Shown in pieces: positions 8,388-16,720 of a stretch of 64,000 nt of DNA; the stretch's first letter is position 1, and each line of letters starts with the position of its first letter. Below the pieces are notes generated by a model. It saw only the letters and a list, made by a program, of their open reading frames with translations, was not told where the DNA came from and made no database searches. A program made the translations under genes and the position numbers. Origin of the DNA: Thalassobacillus devorans (lineage in GTDB: Bacteria; Bacillota; Bacilli; Bacillales; Halobacillaceae); NCBI RefSeq assembly GCF_900176565.1, contig NZ_FXEH01000005.1, forward strand, positions 893,384 through 957,383, read 5' to 3'.

Positions 8388-9032
8388 TTAATGATTCGCT
8401 GTAGTCTTTTCTTGTTCCTGCATTTGCTTTTCCAGGTGAGCAATTTTGCTGTCGAATGTATTGCGATAATAAGCACTGTTCACTTTATATTCCAGGTTGT
8501 CGATGTAATGCTCCATCTCCTGAAAGCGATTATAGGAGCTTTCTGATGTATGTTCGATTACGTGGTTCATTTTATGGTGAGCTCGCGCGACATTTTCCCG
8601 TCCCATCAATTCCATCCGTTTCAGGTGCATATCCTTTAACCTGTGTTTCATATCTTCATATTTCTGTTCCAATTCTACTAATTGCTCAATTGCTTCCTGT
8701 CGGGAGTCTTTCATACGTTCCGCACGCTCATGGTATTCCTGGTATTCCTTCATCGCGAATTCATACATACCCTCTTCTCCTGCCTGTTTCGCGATGTCTG
8801 CCTGCTTTTGCCGCTTATCAGCCATGTCCTGTGCTTTCGTTTGTTCCCGGGCAAACTCTTCTTTCAACTTATGCTGACGTTCCACTAATACTCTCACTTT
8901 CTCCGTTTCCTGTTCACTTTGACGCAAATATTGATTCAGTACAGCCATTGGGTTTTTTTGTTCTTTCTGATCTAATAATTCATGAAAGTCAGCTGAAATA
9001 GTATCTTTGATACGTGTAAATAAATTAGCCAT
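8388..9032 (-). CDS. liaH: LiaH, PspA/IM30-family envelope stress protein
   Basis: The 214-residue protein is almost entirely helical coiled coil, beginning LFTRIKDTISADFHELLDQ and carrying the family hallmark of a long charged central helix (residues ~25-150). PspA-type proteins assemble into rings or rods on the inner face of the membrane and stabilise it under antibiotic stress. It follows the LiaI-like membrane gene by 18 bases, so the pair is co-transcribed, and LiaI-type proteins anchor LiaH at the membrane. Strong induction by LiaR is expected. Confidence 0.9.
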   Translation of the reverse strand: MANLFTRIKDTISADFHELLDQKEQKNPMAVLNQYLRQSEQETEKVRVLVERQHKLKEEFAREQTKAQDMADKRQKQADIAKQAGEEGMYEFAMKEYQEYHERAERMKDSRQEAIEQLVELEQKYEDMKHRLKDMHLKRMELMGRENVARAHHKMNHVIEHTSESSYNRFQEMEHYIDNLEYKVNSAYYRNTFDSKIAHLEKQMQEQEKTTANH

Positions 9033-9050
9033 TACTATTCTCTCCTTTAA

Positions 9051-9410
9051 TTAATAATTTTTCATTTCTGCCCATTGCTTTTCAAAATTAGTGAATGGAT
9101 CGGCTTGCTTAGCGCTGAAACTTACATCTTTCTCCAGCTTGTCTTCTTGCCATTTTTTATAAATGACATACAAGACATAAGCAGCAGCAAGACCAATGAC
9201 CGCGTACCCATTCGCAACCGCTATACTCAGGATAAGCAGACCGGCTATGACCCATCCAATTTTACCTGCTGTAGAATCGCTCTTGATAAATTGCTTGAAT
9301 ACGATATACAACAGCCACACGCTCACCCCAAGCAAAACCATAGGTCCAAGATTAGCCAATAACACGAACAGAGCGATCAAACCAATAATAAATAACATGA
9401 ACTTCTTCAT
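9051..9410 (-). CDS. LiaI-like small membrane protein, probable LiaH anchor
   Basis: The 119-residue protein has an N-terminal pair of hydrophobic helices (about 4-42) and a second pair (about 50-86), then a soluble charged tail ending KQWAEMKNY. It differs in length and helix count from B. subtilis LiaI (two helices), so the name is by position and type. AGGAGG lies just upstream of the ATG. As the first gene of the lia operon it should be under LiaR control; I could not define a LiaR box with confidence in 9411-9550. Confidence 0.7.
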   Translation of the reverse strand: MKKFMLFIIGLIALFVLLANLGPMVLLGVSVWLLYIVFKQFIKSDSTAGKIGWVIAGLLILSIAVANGYAVIGLAAAYVLYVIYKKWQEDKLEKDVSFSAKQADPFTNFEKQWAEMKNY

Positions 9411-9578
9411 TTTTCCTGCCTCCTTTCCGTTATCTTGATTTCATTCTACTTTTAAAAACTCGCTTTCATAATGAGCCTGAGCTATATTTCTTCCTAAGAC
9501 CTGAGGCGTATATTTTTTTTGAAAAACATTTCATATAACACTGGTCATATAAATCACACATGTGTTAATATACATATT

Positions 9579-9596
9579 ATCGTATTTTTATTCTTA
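9579..9596 (+). promoter_or_regulatory. Candidate ARG box (ArgR/AhrC) upstream of ornithine carbamoyltransferase
   Basis: ATCGTATTTTTATTCTTA matches the core GNATWWWWATNC of the ARG-box consensus exactly, with three mismatches in the outer positions. It lies about 90 bases before the argF start, a reasonable place for arginine-dependent control. Confidence 0.4.
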
Positions 9597-9684
9597 AAAA
9601 ACTTAATCTATCTACTTGATCGTTATTTTTGTTGTATAACCATGGTATAAATATGAAATAAGAAACAGAGGGGAGAATGGATGG

Positions 9685-10710
9685 ATGATTCAGGAACAGA
9701 CTGTTGAAAAACCAGTGAAATCCCTGGCAGGAAGAAGCTTTTTGACATTGAAAGATTACGTAAAGGAGGAAATTCATCAACTGATTGATCTCGCGGAAGA
9801 TTTAAAGGCTAAAAAGAAAGCCGGGATTCCCCATCGCTACTTGGAGGGGCAAAATGTTGCGATGTTATTCGAAAAGCCTTCCACTCGTACACGCTGCGCC
9901 TTTACAGTGGCTTGTAATGACCTGGGCGCTCGCGCAGAATACCTGGGGAAAAATGATATTCAACTCGGAAAAAAGGAATCAGTTCGTGATACAGCAAAAG
10001 TTCTTGGAAGTATGTTTGATGGTATCGAATTCAGAGGGTTCAGCCATCAGACTGTAGAAGAGCTGGCGGAACATGCGGGAGTCCCTGTCTGGAACGGCTT
10101 GACGGATCTGTACCACCCAACCCAGGTGCTGGCAGATTTTCTGACTGTGAAAGAACAGCTTGGTTCTTTGAAGGGTATCACTTTTGTGTATGTGGGAGAT
10201 GGACGTAATAACGTGGCTAACAGCCTGTTGATTGGTGGAGCAAAAGTTGGGATGGACGTGCGAATTTGTGCACCTGAAGCCCTTTTTCCAGATACATCGA
10301 TTGTCCAGTATGCCGAACAGACCGCACAGGAATCCGGGGGAAAAGTGACTGTTTCAGCCAATATTGACGAAGCCGTTGCCGGAGCAGATGTCCTCTATAC
10401 CGACGTATGGGTTTCTATGGGGGAAGAAGATCAATTCGAAGAACGAATCAAGCTCCTCCACCCCTACCAGGTCAACCAAACGATGCTGGAAAAAACCAAT
10501 AACCAGGAAGTCATCTTCCTCCACTGTCTGCCGGCTTTTCATGACTTAGAAACAGAAGTGGGCAAAGAAATCTATGAAAAATTCGGGTTATCCGAAATGG
10601 AAGTGACGGATGAAGTTTTTCGCAGTAAACACTCCTTTGTTTTCGACCAGGCAGAAAACCGCCTGCACACCATTAAAGCATTGATGGCAGCAACCAATCA
10701 AAAAGCCTAA
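9685..10710 (+). CDS. argF: Ornithine carbamoyltransferase (ArcB-like sequence type)
   Basis: The enzyme joins carbamoyl phosphate and ornithine to citrulline. The 341-residue protein has STRTR for carbamoyl phosphate, [30 protein letters not shown] and [10 protein letters not shown] for ornithine. Residues such as [10 protein letters not shown] and the long C-terminus are more like catabolic ArcB than short biosynthetic ArgF, but no arcA or arcC is next to it and argH occurs later in the window. Direction of use is therefore undecided. A candidate ARG box is upstream and a strong hairpin follows. Confidence 0.88.
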   Translation: MIQEQTVEKPVKSLAGRSFLTLKDYVKEEIHQLIDLAEDLKAKKKAGIPHRYLEGQNVAMLFEKPSTRTRCAFTVACNDLGARAEYLGKNDIQLGKKESVRDTAKVLGSMFDGIEFRGFSHQTVEELAEHAGVPVWNGLTDLYHPTQVLADFLTVKEQLGSLKGITFVYVGDGRNNVANSLLIGGAKVGMDVRICAPEALFPDTSIVQYAEQTAQESGGKVTVSANIDEAVAGADVLYTDVWVSMGEEDQFEERIKLLHPYQVNQTMLEKTNNQEVIFLHCLPAFHDLETEVGKEIYEKFGLSEMEVTDEVFRSKHSFVFDQAENRLHTIKALMAATNQKA

Positions 10711-10784
10711 GCATAACTTACTTAATGAAACTGTATTAGGATTTAACCAGGAGATATTCCTCTAAGTTAATTCCCAGCAACATC

Positions 10785-10823
10785 AAAAAAGCGGCTTACC
10801 TCTCGTAAAAGGTAAGCCGCTTA
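10785..10823. terminator. Bidirectional terminator between argF and pepQ
   Basis: A perfect 10-bp stem (GCGGCTTACC / GGTAAGCCGC) with A6 on the left and a T-rich right side lies between the two convergent genes. Confidence 0.88.
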
Positions 10824-10826
10824 TTA

Positions 10827-11927
10827 CTACTCGATGACCTGGAGTTCTTTCGGGAACTTTGTTAACGTTTCATAGCCTTCGTCGGTAACCAATACATCAT
10901 CTTCGATTCTCACTCCGCCTATGGCCGGGTCATAGATTCCAGGCTCAATGGTGTAGACCATCCCTGCTTTCAGCTGACCGTCATTTAAATGGCTCATGGA
11001 AGGAAACTCATGCACATTAATGCCCATTCCATGACCGATTCGGTGCGGGAACTTGTCTCCATAACCAGCCGCTTCAATGATATCCCGCGCGGTTTGATCC
11101 AAGTCGCCGATTCTCGCTCCTGGCTTGCTGATTCCCAACGAGGCTTTCTGAGCTTTTAGTACGGTGTCATAGATTTCTCTTTGCTGATCGCTGGCAGCTT
11201 GATAGATAAACGTACGGGTTATATCAGAAGCGTAGCCTTCCAGCACTACTCCTAAATCAAATAATACAAAATCCCCTTTTTGAAGCCTGCGGTCTCCAGG
11301 GGACCCGTGGGGCTGTCCAGACTTTTCCCCGAATAAAACCATAGTTGAAAACGACATCTCCCTGACACCTTTTTTCTTTAGTTCATATTCGATTTTAGCT
11401 AGAACTTCCATTTCCGTAATTCCGGTCTGTAATGCTTCTGTTCCAACCTGGACTCCATAGTCTGCCAGTTCCGCTGCACGGCGGATGATTTCTACTTCCG
11501 AAGCATCCTTAATAACCCGCATGTTATTCAATATTCCAGCAATATCTTTTACCTTTGCTTCTGGGAACTGCTGAAGCAGCAATTCGCTTCTGCCGTACGA
11601 AAGGACATCTTTTTCTATCCCTATTATATTAATTTCGTCAGTAGCTTTTTCTTTAACCGATTTACCCAGCATCGCCCACGGGTCCTCATGGTCTGCGTAA
11701 CTAATCACCTCGTATTTCCAGCCGGCCTCACGAAGCTGAGCCCTCTCCATGCCTGGTACGACAGCTATAGGGTCGTCTTCCGGGAAAATCATGAGCCCGA
11801 TTAAACGTTCATGGGGATCTGTATGGAAGCCGCTTAAATAAAAGAAGTTTTCTTTAGCATTGATAAACGCTGCATCTAGTCCTTCACTTTTCAGTTGGTT
11901 CGCCATTTTTTCCAGGCGGTGTTCCAT
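10827..11927 (-). CDS. Xaa-Pro dipeptidase/aminopeptidase (M24B)
   Basis: This cytosolic peptidase cleaves peptide bonds before proline. The 366-residue product has a creatinase-like N-domain (~1-125) and a pita-bread C-domain with all five metal ligands visible: two Asp in FDLGVVLEGYASDITRTF, His in HRIGHGMGINVHE, Glu in YTIEPGIY and Glu in VRIEDD. The ATG at 11927 is preferred because AAGGAG lies 8 bases upstream; 12 further in-frame codons upstream are spurious. It appears to be monocistronic. Confidence 0.88.
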   Translation of the reverse strand: MEHRLEKMANQLKSEGLDAAFINAKENFFYLSGFHTDPHERLIGLMIFPEDDPIAVVPGMERAQLREAGWKYEVISYADHEDPWAMLGKSVKEKATDEINIIGIEKDVLSYGRSELLLQQFPEAKVKDIAGILNNMRVIKDASEVEIIRRAAELADYGVQVGTEALQTGITEMEVLAKIEYELKKKGVREMSFSTMVLFGEKSGQPHGSPGDRRLQKGDFVLFDLGVVLEGYASDITRTFIYQAASDQQREIYDTVLKAQKASLGISKPGARIGDLDQTARDIIEAAGYGDKFPHRIGHGMGINVHEFPSMSHLNDGQLKAGMVYTIEPGIYDPAIGGVRIEDDVLVTDEGYETLTKFPKELQVIE

Positions 11928-12000
11928 TCTACCACTCCTTATGTAAATATCTTCTTCTATCATAGCTCAAGCAACTAATTTAGAAAAACTTATTCAACTA

Positions 12001-12201
12001 AAGGGCCGAAAAGTCGAAGACTTGATTTCGAGATGTTGTATGAGTGAAGGGGCGTTGGGGAAGGATTCGCTTTCCGCGGGGAAGCCGTCAAGCCTCCTCG
12101 AGCTAAAGCTCTGTGGGGTCTTGCCAGTCTATCCTTTCCCGCAGGAGTCTCAACCTTCCCCCACGCCCTTACCATAAAAAGTTCTCGAACTCACCCTTTG
12201 G
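12001..12201 (+). repeat. Palindromic dispersed element R1, copy A
   Basis: About 200 bp with overall inverted symmetry. Its ends carry AAAGGGCCGA and (reversed) CCAAAGGGTGAG. The inner palindrome (12047-12170) has AAGGGGCGTTGGGGAAGG facing CCTTCCCCCACGCCCTT and a conserved core with TCGCTTTCCGCGGGG, AAGCCTCCTCGAG, GTGGGGTCTTGCC and CCCGCAGGAGTCTC. The flank AGTCGAAGACTTGATTTC recurs exactly near 43776 in reverse. Open frames inside it are accidental. Confidence 0.8.
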
Positions 12202-12325
12202 ACAGGCCCATCAATAATGAAAAAAGACGTTTTGTCCTTTATATAGGCGTCTAGATAAAGGTTTTAGTTATGCACTACCTGAAGGGTCCGTTTATTACAA
12301 AACTGGGATTTAAAAGAGCCAACTA
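12202..12325. other. Remainder of the gap between the R1 repeat and the next gene
   Basis: No gene, clear promoter or strong hairpin is seen here. A weak AGACG/CGTCT pairing around 12225-12255 is too short to name. Confidence 0.4.
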
Positions 12326-12356
12326 TAAAAAAGCCGACCTTAAAACAGGTCAGCTG
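12326..12356 (-). terminator. Terminator after the secreted helical protein gene
   Basis: AGCTGACCT and AGGTCGGCT pair around a TTTTA loop on the minus strand, followed by a run of T. Confidence 0.75.
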
Positions 12357-12362
12357 TGGAGA

Positions 12363-12794
12363 TTATAAGAGAGTTTTCATGCTTAATCCTATCTCCTTGA
12401 AATCATTCATTACTTTCATAAGAGAAGAATCTGCAAGTTCCTCCTCATCAATACTTTCACTATTCAGGTCATCCATTCCCTGCTGGAATTCCTGTTTTAT
12501 ATTTTCACCTAATGATAACAGCTTTTCTTTAGCGGTGTTCAGATAAGTTTCAATGTCCGTTTCTTTTACTTTTTCAGAAACTGTTTCATAAAGGCTTTCC
12601 AGCTGGGGCAATATGTTGGTCTCCTCTAAATTTTGCTTCGACTTTTCATACGCAACGATAAAAAACTGTTCTATTTCATTCCAACCCTGTTCCCCATTCT
12701 CACTGCCATCCGCAGCCTGAACACCTTCCACTGGTGTATAGGCGGATATAAGTAACACAGCTATAATTACCGCTAGGATATTTTTCAATTTCAT
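12363..12794 (-). CDS. Secreted helical protein of unknown function
   Basis: The 143-residue precursor has a Sec signal peptide (hydrophobic core ~5-20, probable cleavage after GVQA near residue 27). The mature part is acidic and mostly amphipathic helix (about 35-110) with repeated Lys/Glu/Leu patterns, followed by an Asp/Glu-rich linker and a short hydrophobic C-terminal helix. I do not recognise a family. It starts 18 bases after the VOC protein gene, so the two are probably one transcript. Confidence 0.6.
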   Translation of the reverse strand: MKLKNILAVIIAVLLISAYTPVEGVQAADGSENGEQGWNEIEQFFIVAYEKSKQNLEETNILPQLESLYETVSEKVKETDIETYLNTAKEKLLSLGENIKQEFQQGMDDLNSESIDEEELADSSLMKVMNDFKEIGLSMKTLL

Positions 12795-12812
12795 TCCTCC
12801 CTGATGTTTTTT

Positions 12813-13193
12813 CTATTGCTGCGGGACATGGAATTCTATAATGTGACCATCGGGATCACAACAGAATATTTGCGCAAAACCACTAGTGCTGTCCGGCTTT
12901 TCCTTTATATCTACTCCACTGGCTTTTAAATGGTCGCTTGTTTCCTGAAAATCTTTTACCCGGAATGCGACATGATTTCCCCTTGTATCAATATGAAGCT
13001 CAGGATTGTACACGAATTCAGGATCTTCAATCAAGTGAAGCTGCTGGTAGTCACCGATACGGTACCAGGCTCCAGCAAATGAAAAATCCGGTCTGTTTTC
13101 TTCCTCCAGCCCAAGTATATTTCCATAAAATTGTTTCGCTTTCTTCAAATCTTTCGTCTTTAGACTGATATGATGAATCATAGTTATATCCAT
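12813..13193 (-). CDS. VOC-family (glyoxalase/bleomycin resistance-like) protein
   Basis: The 126-residue protein is a single VOC module: IHHISLKTKDLKKAKQFYGNILGLEE at the N-terminus, HVAFRVKDFQ in the middle and CDPDGHIIEFHVP at the end. Possible metal ligands are His6, a central His (NHVAFR) and Glu near residue 121. Such proteins are lyases, dioxygenases or resistance proteins; the substrate is not evident. The ATG at 13193 has AAGGAG about 9 bases upstream; 29 extra codons upstream have no ribosome site. Confidence 0.78.
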   Translation of the reverse strand: MDITMIHHISLKTKDLKKAKQFYGNILGLEEENRPDFSFAGAWYRIGDYQQLHLIEDPEFVYNPELHIDTRGNHVAFRVKDFQETSDHLKASGVDIKEKPDSTSGFAQIFCCDPDGHIIEFHVPQQ

Positions 13194-13357
13194 ACTCTCT
13201 CTCCTTTTTATTTTACAATACATCTGAACTGCTAAAAAATAAAACGTTTCTGGGAAAATTGACATTCTTGTGATAGACATTTTCTTCCTTGATTGCTTCC
13301 GATATAATTAGGTAGTCACTATGTGCATGTTACTAATTACATCATACAGGAGGTTGA

Positions 13358-13762
13358 ATGATGGATCGTACACGTTTTCTGATTCGTGTGTCTGCTATAT
13401 ATGCCGTTATCGGTGCTTTTATCGGTTCGCATATGGCCGGAGCAGGCGGCTATGAGTTCAGGGCTGTCCATGCCCATATCCTCGTGGTCGGCTGGTTATC
13501 ACTGTTTGCTTTTGCTATCTATTATAAAGTTTTCCCTATTCCGAAAAGATCCGCCATGGCAGCTTTCCAAGTCTGGACTGCATTTGTCGGTTCAATTGGT
13601 CTGACTGCAGGAATGTGGCTCTATTATGTCAAACCTTTAGAAGGAATGGATACTTTTAACTTGATATTCTTCATTGTCGGCGGATCGGTTCTTATGATTT
13701 CTTTCATTGTATTCGCCATTATGACTTTCATCCAGGGGAAGTATATTTCGGAAGATAACTAA
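13358..13762 (+). CDS. Small four-helix membrane protein resembling a heme-copper oxidase subunit I fragment
   Basis: The 134-residue protein has four predicted membrane helices (about 8-28, 40-60, 68-88, 100-125). The motif HAHILVVGWLSLFAFAIYYKVFP has two histidines placed as in heme-binding helices of the cytochrome oxidase I superfamily, and such short proteins are often annotated cytochrome c oxidase-like. A full oxidase is not encoded here, so a small heme protein or a structural relative is possible. AGGAGG precedes two adjacent ATGs (13358 and 13361); the second has the better spacing. Confidence 0.6.
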   Translation: MMDRTRFLIRVSAIYAVIGAFIGSHMAGAGGYEFRAVHAHILVVGWLSLFAFAIYYKVFPIPKRSAMAAFQVWTAFVGSIGLTAGMWLYYVKPLEGMDTFNLIFFIVGGSVLMISFIVFAIMTFIQGKYISEDN

Positions 13763-13807
13763 TTGCGAGGCAAACAAGATATATCCGCTATCATGCTGGC
13801 AAGGTGC

Positions 13808-13846
13808 CCTGCCCGGTCCATCGATTATGATTGGACCGGGCACTTT
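13808..13846 (+). terminator. Terminator downstream of the four-helix membrane protein
   Basis: A perfect 11-bp stem (TGCCCGGTCCA / TGGACCGGGCA) with an 11-base loop and a short T-rich tail on the plus side. Confidence 0.75.
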
Positions 13847-13876
13847 CTATAACAATGGGTACCTCGCTGATATATA

Positions 13877-14941
13877 TTACGGAAGGTTCATCCGGACCAG
13901 GCGGTCGTCATCTTCTGAAGGAGTCCCACGTCCATCGGTATTATTCGTAATAAAAAACAACGCATCGTTTTCGATTATGACATCACGGATCCGCCCATAA
14001 TCATCGGTCACAATCTCAGGTTCTAACGCCTTCAAGTCCATTACTCGCAAAGCCTGTCCCCGCAAGCTGGCTACAAATAGCTTACTTTCATTAATAGCGA
14101 TACCGGAGGGTGCCCATGTATCAGTTCCGGTATGGAAGATAGGTGTCACCATGCCCTCCCGCTCTTCGTCACCACGAATTTCCGGCCAGCCGTAATTATT
14201 GCCCGCTTCAATTTTGTTTATTTCATCGTGGGCATCGGAACCATGTTCAGAGGCATACATTTCATTCTCTTCTGTCCAGGCAAGACCCTGTGGGTTTCTG
14301 TGACCTGACGTATAGACGTAAGAATTACCAAAAGGATTATCATCAGGTATGCTTCCATCCAGACTCATGCGAAGGATTTTACCTGCCAGGCTGTCCTCTT
14401 GCTGAGCTGTCTGTTGATTTCCCGCATCCCCTGTCGTTACGTACAGTTTTTGATCAGGGCCAATCTTAATTCTTCCCCCATTATGGATCCTGCTTCCAGG
14501 TATATTCTCCAGCAATACGTCCACTTCTACCCATCCTTCATTTTCCAAACGAATGACAATGACACGATTTTTTGTTTCTCCATTATTTTGATAAGTATGG
14601 TAGACAAAAGCTTCTCGTGACTCCTCAAAGTCCGGGCGGAGTTCGAAGCCAAGCAATCCCCCTTCTCCTTGCTGATGTACTGCCTCCTTCGTATTCACAC
14701 TCTCTCTTACCCGTCCTTCACTTTCCGTCCAGGTCACTATATTTCCCGCTCTTTCTGTTATATAGAAAGTGTCACCTGATACCTCGATATCCCAGGGAGA
14801 CCTCAGCTCGCTTGCCAGGATTTCCATATCGCTTCCCTGCGTAGTTTTAGAATTTGGTTCCGTCTCTTCTTGATTTTCTCCATTTTCACTACATGCAACA
14901 GTAAGCATCATGAGTAAAAATAATAGAGCATATTTATACAT
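13877..14941 (-). CDS. PQQ-dependent sugar dehydrogenase-like lipoprotein
   Basis: The 354-residue precursor has a lipoprotein signal (LTVAC) and a six-bladed beta-propeller of the soluble glucose dehydrogenase/Asd (YliI) type. Signatures are LRSPWDIEV, GEGGLLGFELRPDF, GHRNPQGLAWT, SEHGSDAHDEINKIEAGNNYGWPEI and WAPSGIA. It probably oxidises aldose sugars outside the cell with PQQ, although many bacteria with this gene lack PQQ synthesis. The ATG at 14941 has AAAGGTGG upstream and is preferred over the GTG three codons earlier. It lies 34 bases after the next minus-strand gene and may share its promoter. Confidence 0.85.
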   Translation of the reverse strand: MYKYALLFLLMMLTVACSENGENQEETEPNSKTTQGSDMEILASELRSPWDIEVSGDTFYITERAGNIVTWTESEGRVRESVNTKEAVHQQGEGGLLGFELRPDFEESREAFVYHTYQNNGETKNRVIVIRLENEGWVEVDVLLENIPGSRIHNGGRIKIGPDQKLYVTTGDAGNQQTAQQEDSLAGKILRMSLDGSIPDDNPFGNSYVYTSGHRNPQGLAWTEENEMYASEHGSDAHDEINKIEAGNNYGWPEIRGDEEREGMVTPIFHTGTDTWAPSGIAINESKLFVASLRGQALRVMDLKALEPEIVTDDYGRIRDVIIENDALFFITNNTDGRGTPSEDDDRLVRMNLP

Positions 14942-14975
14942 GGTACCCACCTTTCTCTTAGTCTGACAAATTATT

Positions 14976-16526
14976 TTAAAGGAGATATGGTCCTATAAAT
15001 ACGGCGATTAGAAGAATGTGCACTGTCACAAAATAAGTGAACTTCAACACAACTCCCCAGTCCCTCTTTCCTGCTTCCTGCTTCATTAAAAGGAAGGATA
15101 TTAAACCAAACACAATCAGCAATGCCAAGGAACTTCCAGGAAAATCGAAATATACAGGCAGACGATTCATCAGGCGTTCTGTAAACAGCAGGTCATACCA
15201 TATCCCTGCCGATACAATATAAATCGCAAAAGCACCATACAGCACCCAACTCTTCTCATCTTCTAATGCTTTATGAAACCCTACTATGATGATAAACAAA
15301 TATAAAAATGGCCCAATATACCACATCAATGTGACAAATATCGTGAGCGGGGCGTAGGAAAACATAGCGAGCGTCTTGCCAAGAGCTTTTAATAAATCAT
15401 CCCTGCTCCAGCCTGATGCCTTCTCATCAACATCATATTCACTTGATGCGACTTTAATTTCCTTGTAATTCCCTGTTCCCTCCATCCAAAGAACGGTTTC
15501 TTCCTCGACCCGCGTAGGCTTTTGTGATCGTTCCGGTGTATTGCTGATACGAGTAACACCTGATTGACTTTCATTAATAGTCATCTCATAAATATTGAAA
15601 GCTGGATCATCTTTATATGTAGTTTGAGTAGCCCCATGGGCGGAAAACAGGATATTTGTACCTTTGCCGGTCAATGACAGTTCTAAGTCGCTCCATTCGT
15701 TCAACTGGCCAGGTCCAAAGGGATCTTCTGCATGAATTCTATTTAAAGCCAGCTCACTATCTTTCAGTTCATGTAAAGCGAGGTAATAATGATATTTTGA
15801 GCTGCCTTGTCTTAGATGAGTTGCCAATACTATTCCGAGTTTATCACCTTTCACATCAAAAGCGATCTCCCGGATCGACTCACCTGGTGTCACAGAAAAG
15901 GTATAAGCAGCCTCTTTTAGCATATGGCCTTCTTCAGGTAATCGATAAACCTCCAATATGGACTCGTTATTTTCAGCCCTATGAATCAGTGTATAAACTT
16001 CTCCATCGTTCTCCTTCACCATAACTTTACCGAAGGCTTTGTCCAGTTTTAAAACCTCTTTGGTTTCCAGCGTCTCACGATTTATCTGTATGAGCTGCTC
16101 ATCTTTTAAAAATAACAAATGTGATTCAGTGGGGTGAAATTTATCAACCGCCGTAAACAGCTCGCCCTCTACCTCTTGATGCAGGCTATTAGCTTTAGAA
16201 TAAAACATTGTTTCCCCATCGTTGAAAACCCGGGAAAATTCTTGATGATCAATTGGAAAACGATTCTCTGACTGTTGTGTCCAGGCACGATCATACCTGC
16301 TTTCTATCAAAAACCCATCAGAAAAATAACTGATCGTATAGCCATTACTGTCCGAATGAATGAAAGGCTTTGTGTTGGCTGATGTTTCACCCAGCTGCCA
16401 ATCACGGCTTATATTTTCATCCGGAGCTTCTGTCACCTTAAGTAAGTTTTCAGTAAACAACACGGCCACGCCGATTAACAAAAGAATCAACGGTAATAGC
16501 CAATAACTTCTCTCCCTATACCACAT
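14976..16526 (-). CDS. Membrane protein with large extracytoplasmic domain, unknown function
   Basis: The 516-residue protein starts with a signal-anchor helix (~8-27). Residues ~35-365 form a soluble, beta-rich outside domain with repeated strand patterns reminiscent of a WD/propeller fold, and the last ~145 residues hold four or five membrane helices. Acidic and aromatic residues are frequent. I do not recognise a family name. Start: GGGGGAG lies 8 bases before the ATG. The sugar dehydrogenase-like lipoprotein follows 34 bases downstream, so both products may act together at the cell surface. Confidence 0.6.
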   Translation of the reverse strand: MWYRERSYWLLPLILLLIGVAVLFTENLLKVTEAPDENISRDWQLGETSANTKPFIHSDSNGYTISYFSDGFLIESRYDRAWTQQSENRFPIDHQEFSRVFNDGETMFYSKANSLHQEVEGELFTAVDKFHPTESHLLFLKDEQLIQINRETLETKEVLKLDKAFGKVMVKENDGEVYTLIHRAENNESILEVYRLPEEGHMLKEAAYTFSVTPGESIREIAFDVKGDKLGIVLATHLRQGSSKYHYYLALHELKDSELALNRIHAEDPFGPGQLNEWSDLELSLTGKGTNILFSAHGATQTTYKDDPAFNIYEMTINESQSGVTRISNTPERSQKPTRVEEETVLWMEGTGNYKEIKVASSEYDVDEKASGWSRDDLLKALGKTLAMFSYAPLTIFVTLMWYIGPFLYLFIIIVGFHKALEDEKSWVLYGAFAIYIVSAGIWYDLLFTERLMNRLPVYFDFPGSSLALLIVFGLISFLLMKQEAGKRDWGVVLKFTYFVTVHILLIAVFIGPYLL

Positions 16527-16579
16527 GCAAGCTCCCCCTTGTTTCTACCTATTACGGCTGGGGCGGGAAAAAGGTTTCA

Positions 16580-16684
16580 TTAGAAAAAATCGGCTTGTCT
16601 CCATGTGTTTATAGCAGAAGCCTTAATACTTTTCATATACTTGAATCCTTCTACTTCGTTAAACTATCCTGAATTATAAATAAG
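16580..16684. repeat. Small dispersed repeat R2, copy 3 (diverged)
   Basis: The order of blocks (TTAGAAAAA, CGGCTTGTC, AGCAGAAGCCTTA, TTCATATACTT, GTTAAAC, AATTATAAATAAG) follows the intact copy at 27525-27628 with many substitutions. It directly precedes the terminator of the OFA transporter gene. Confidence 0.55.
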
Positions 16685-16685
16685 A

Positions 16686-16713
16686 ATAAGAAGGGGAAAT
16701 ATCCCCTTCTTAT
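16686..16713 (-). terminator. Terminator after the OFA-family transporter
   Basis: A perfect 12-bp stem (ATAAGAAGGGGA / TCCCCTTCTTAT) with a 4-base loop, seven bases after the stop and followed by T-rich sequence on the minus strand. Confidence 0.75.
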
Positions 16714-16720
16714 AGTAAAA

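Noticed and set aside
8456-9001. 181-codon open frame opposite liaH
   Set aside because: Shadow of the liaH coiled coil; Ser/Pro/Cys-rich product without a ribosome site.
9411-9550. LiaR box upstream of the lia operon
   Set aside because: A CTCAGG word is repeated here, but I could not align it securely to a known LiaR site, so it is not listed.
9577-9780. 67-codon open frame antisense to the argF start
   Set aside because: It covers the argF promoter and start and shows no family resemblance.
11990-12175. 61-codon open frame on the minus strand
   Set aside because: It lies wholly inside repeat R1 copy A, has no ribosome site and codes for a low-complexity Pro/Arg-rich product.
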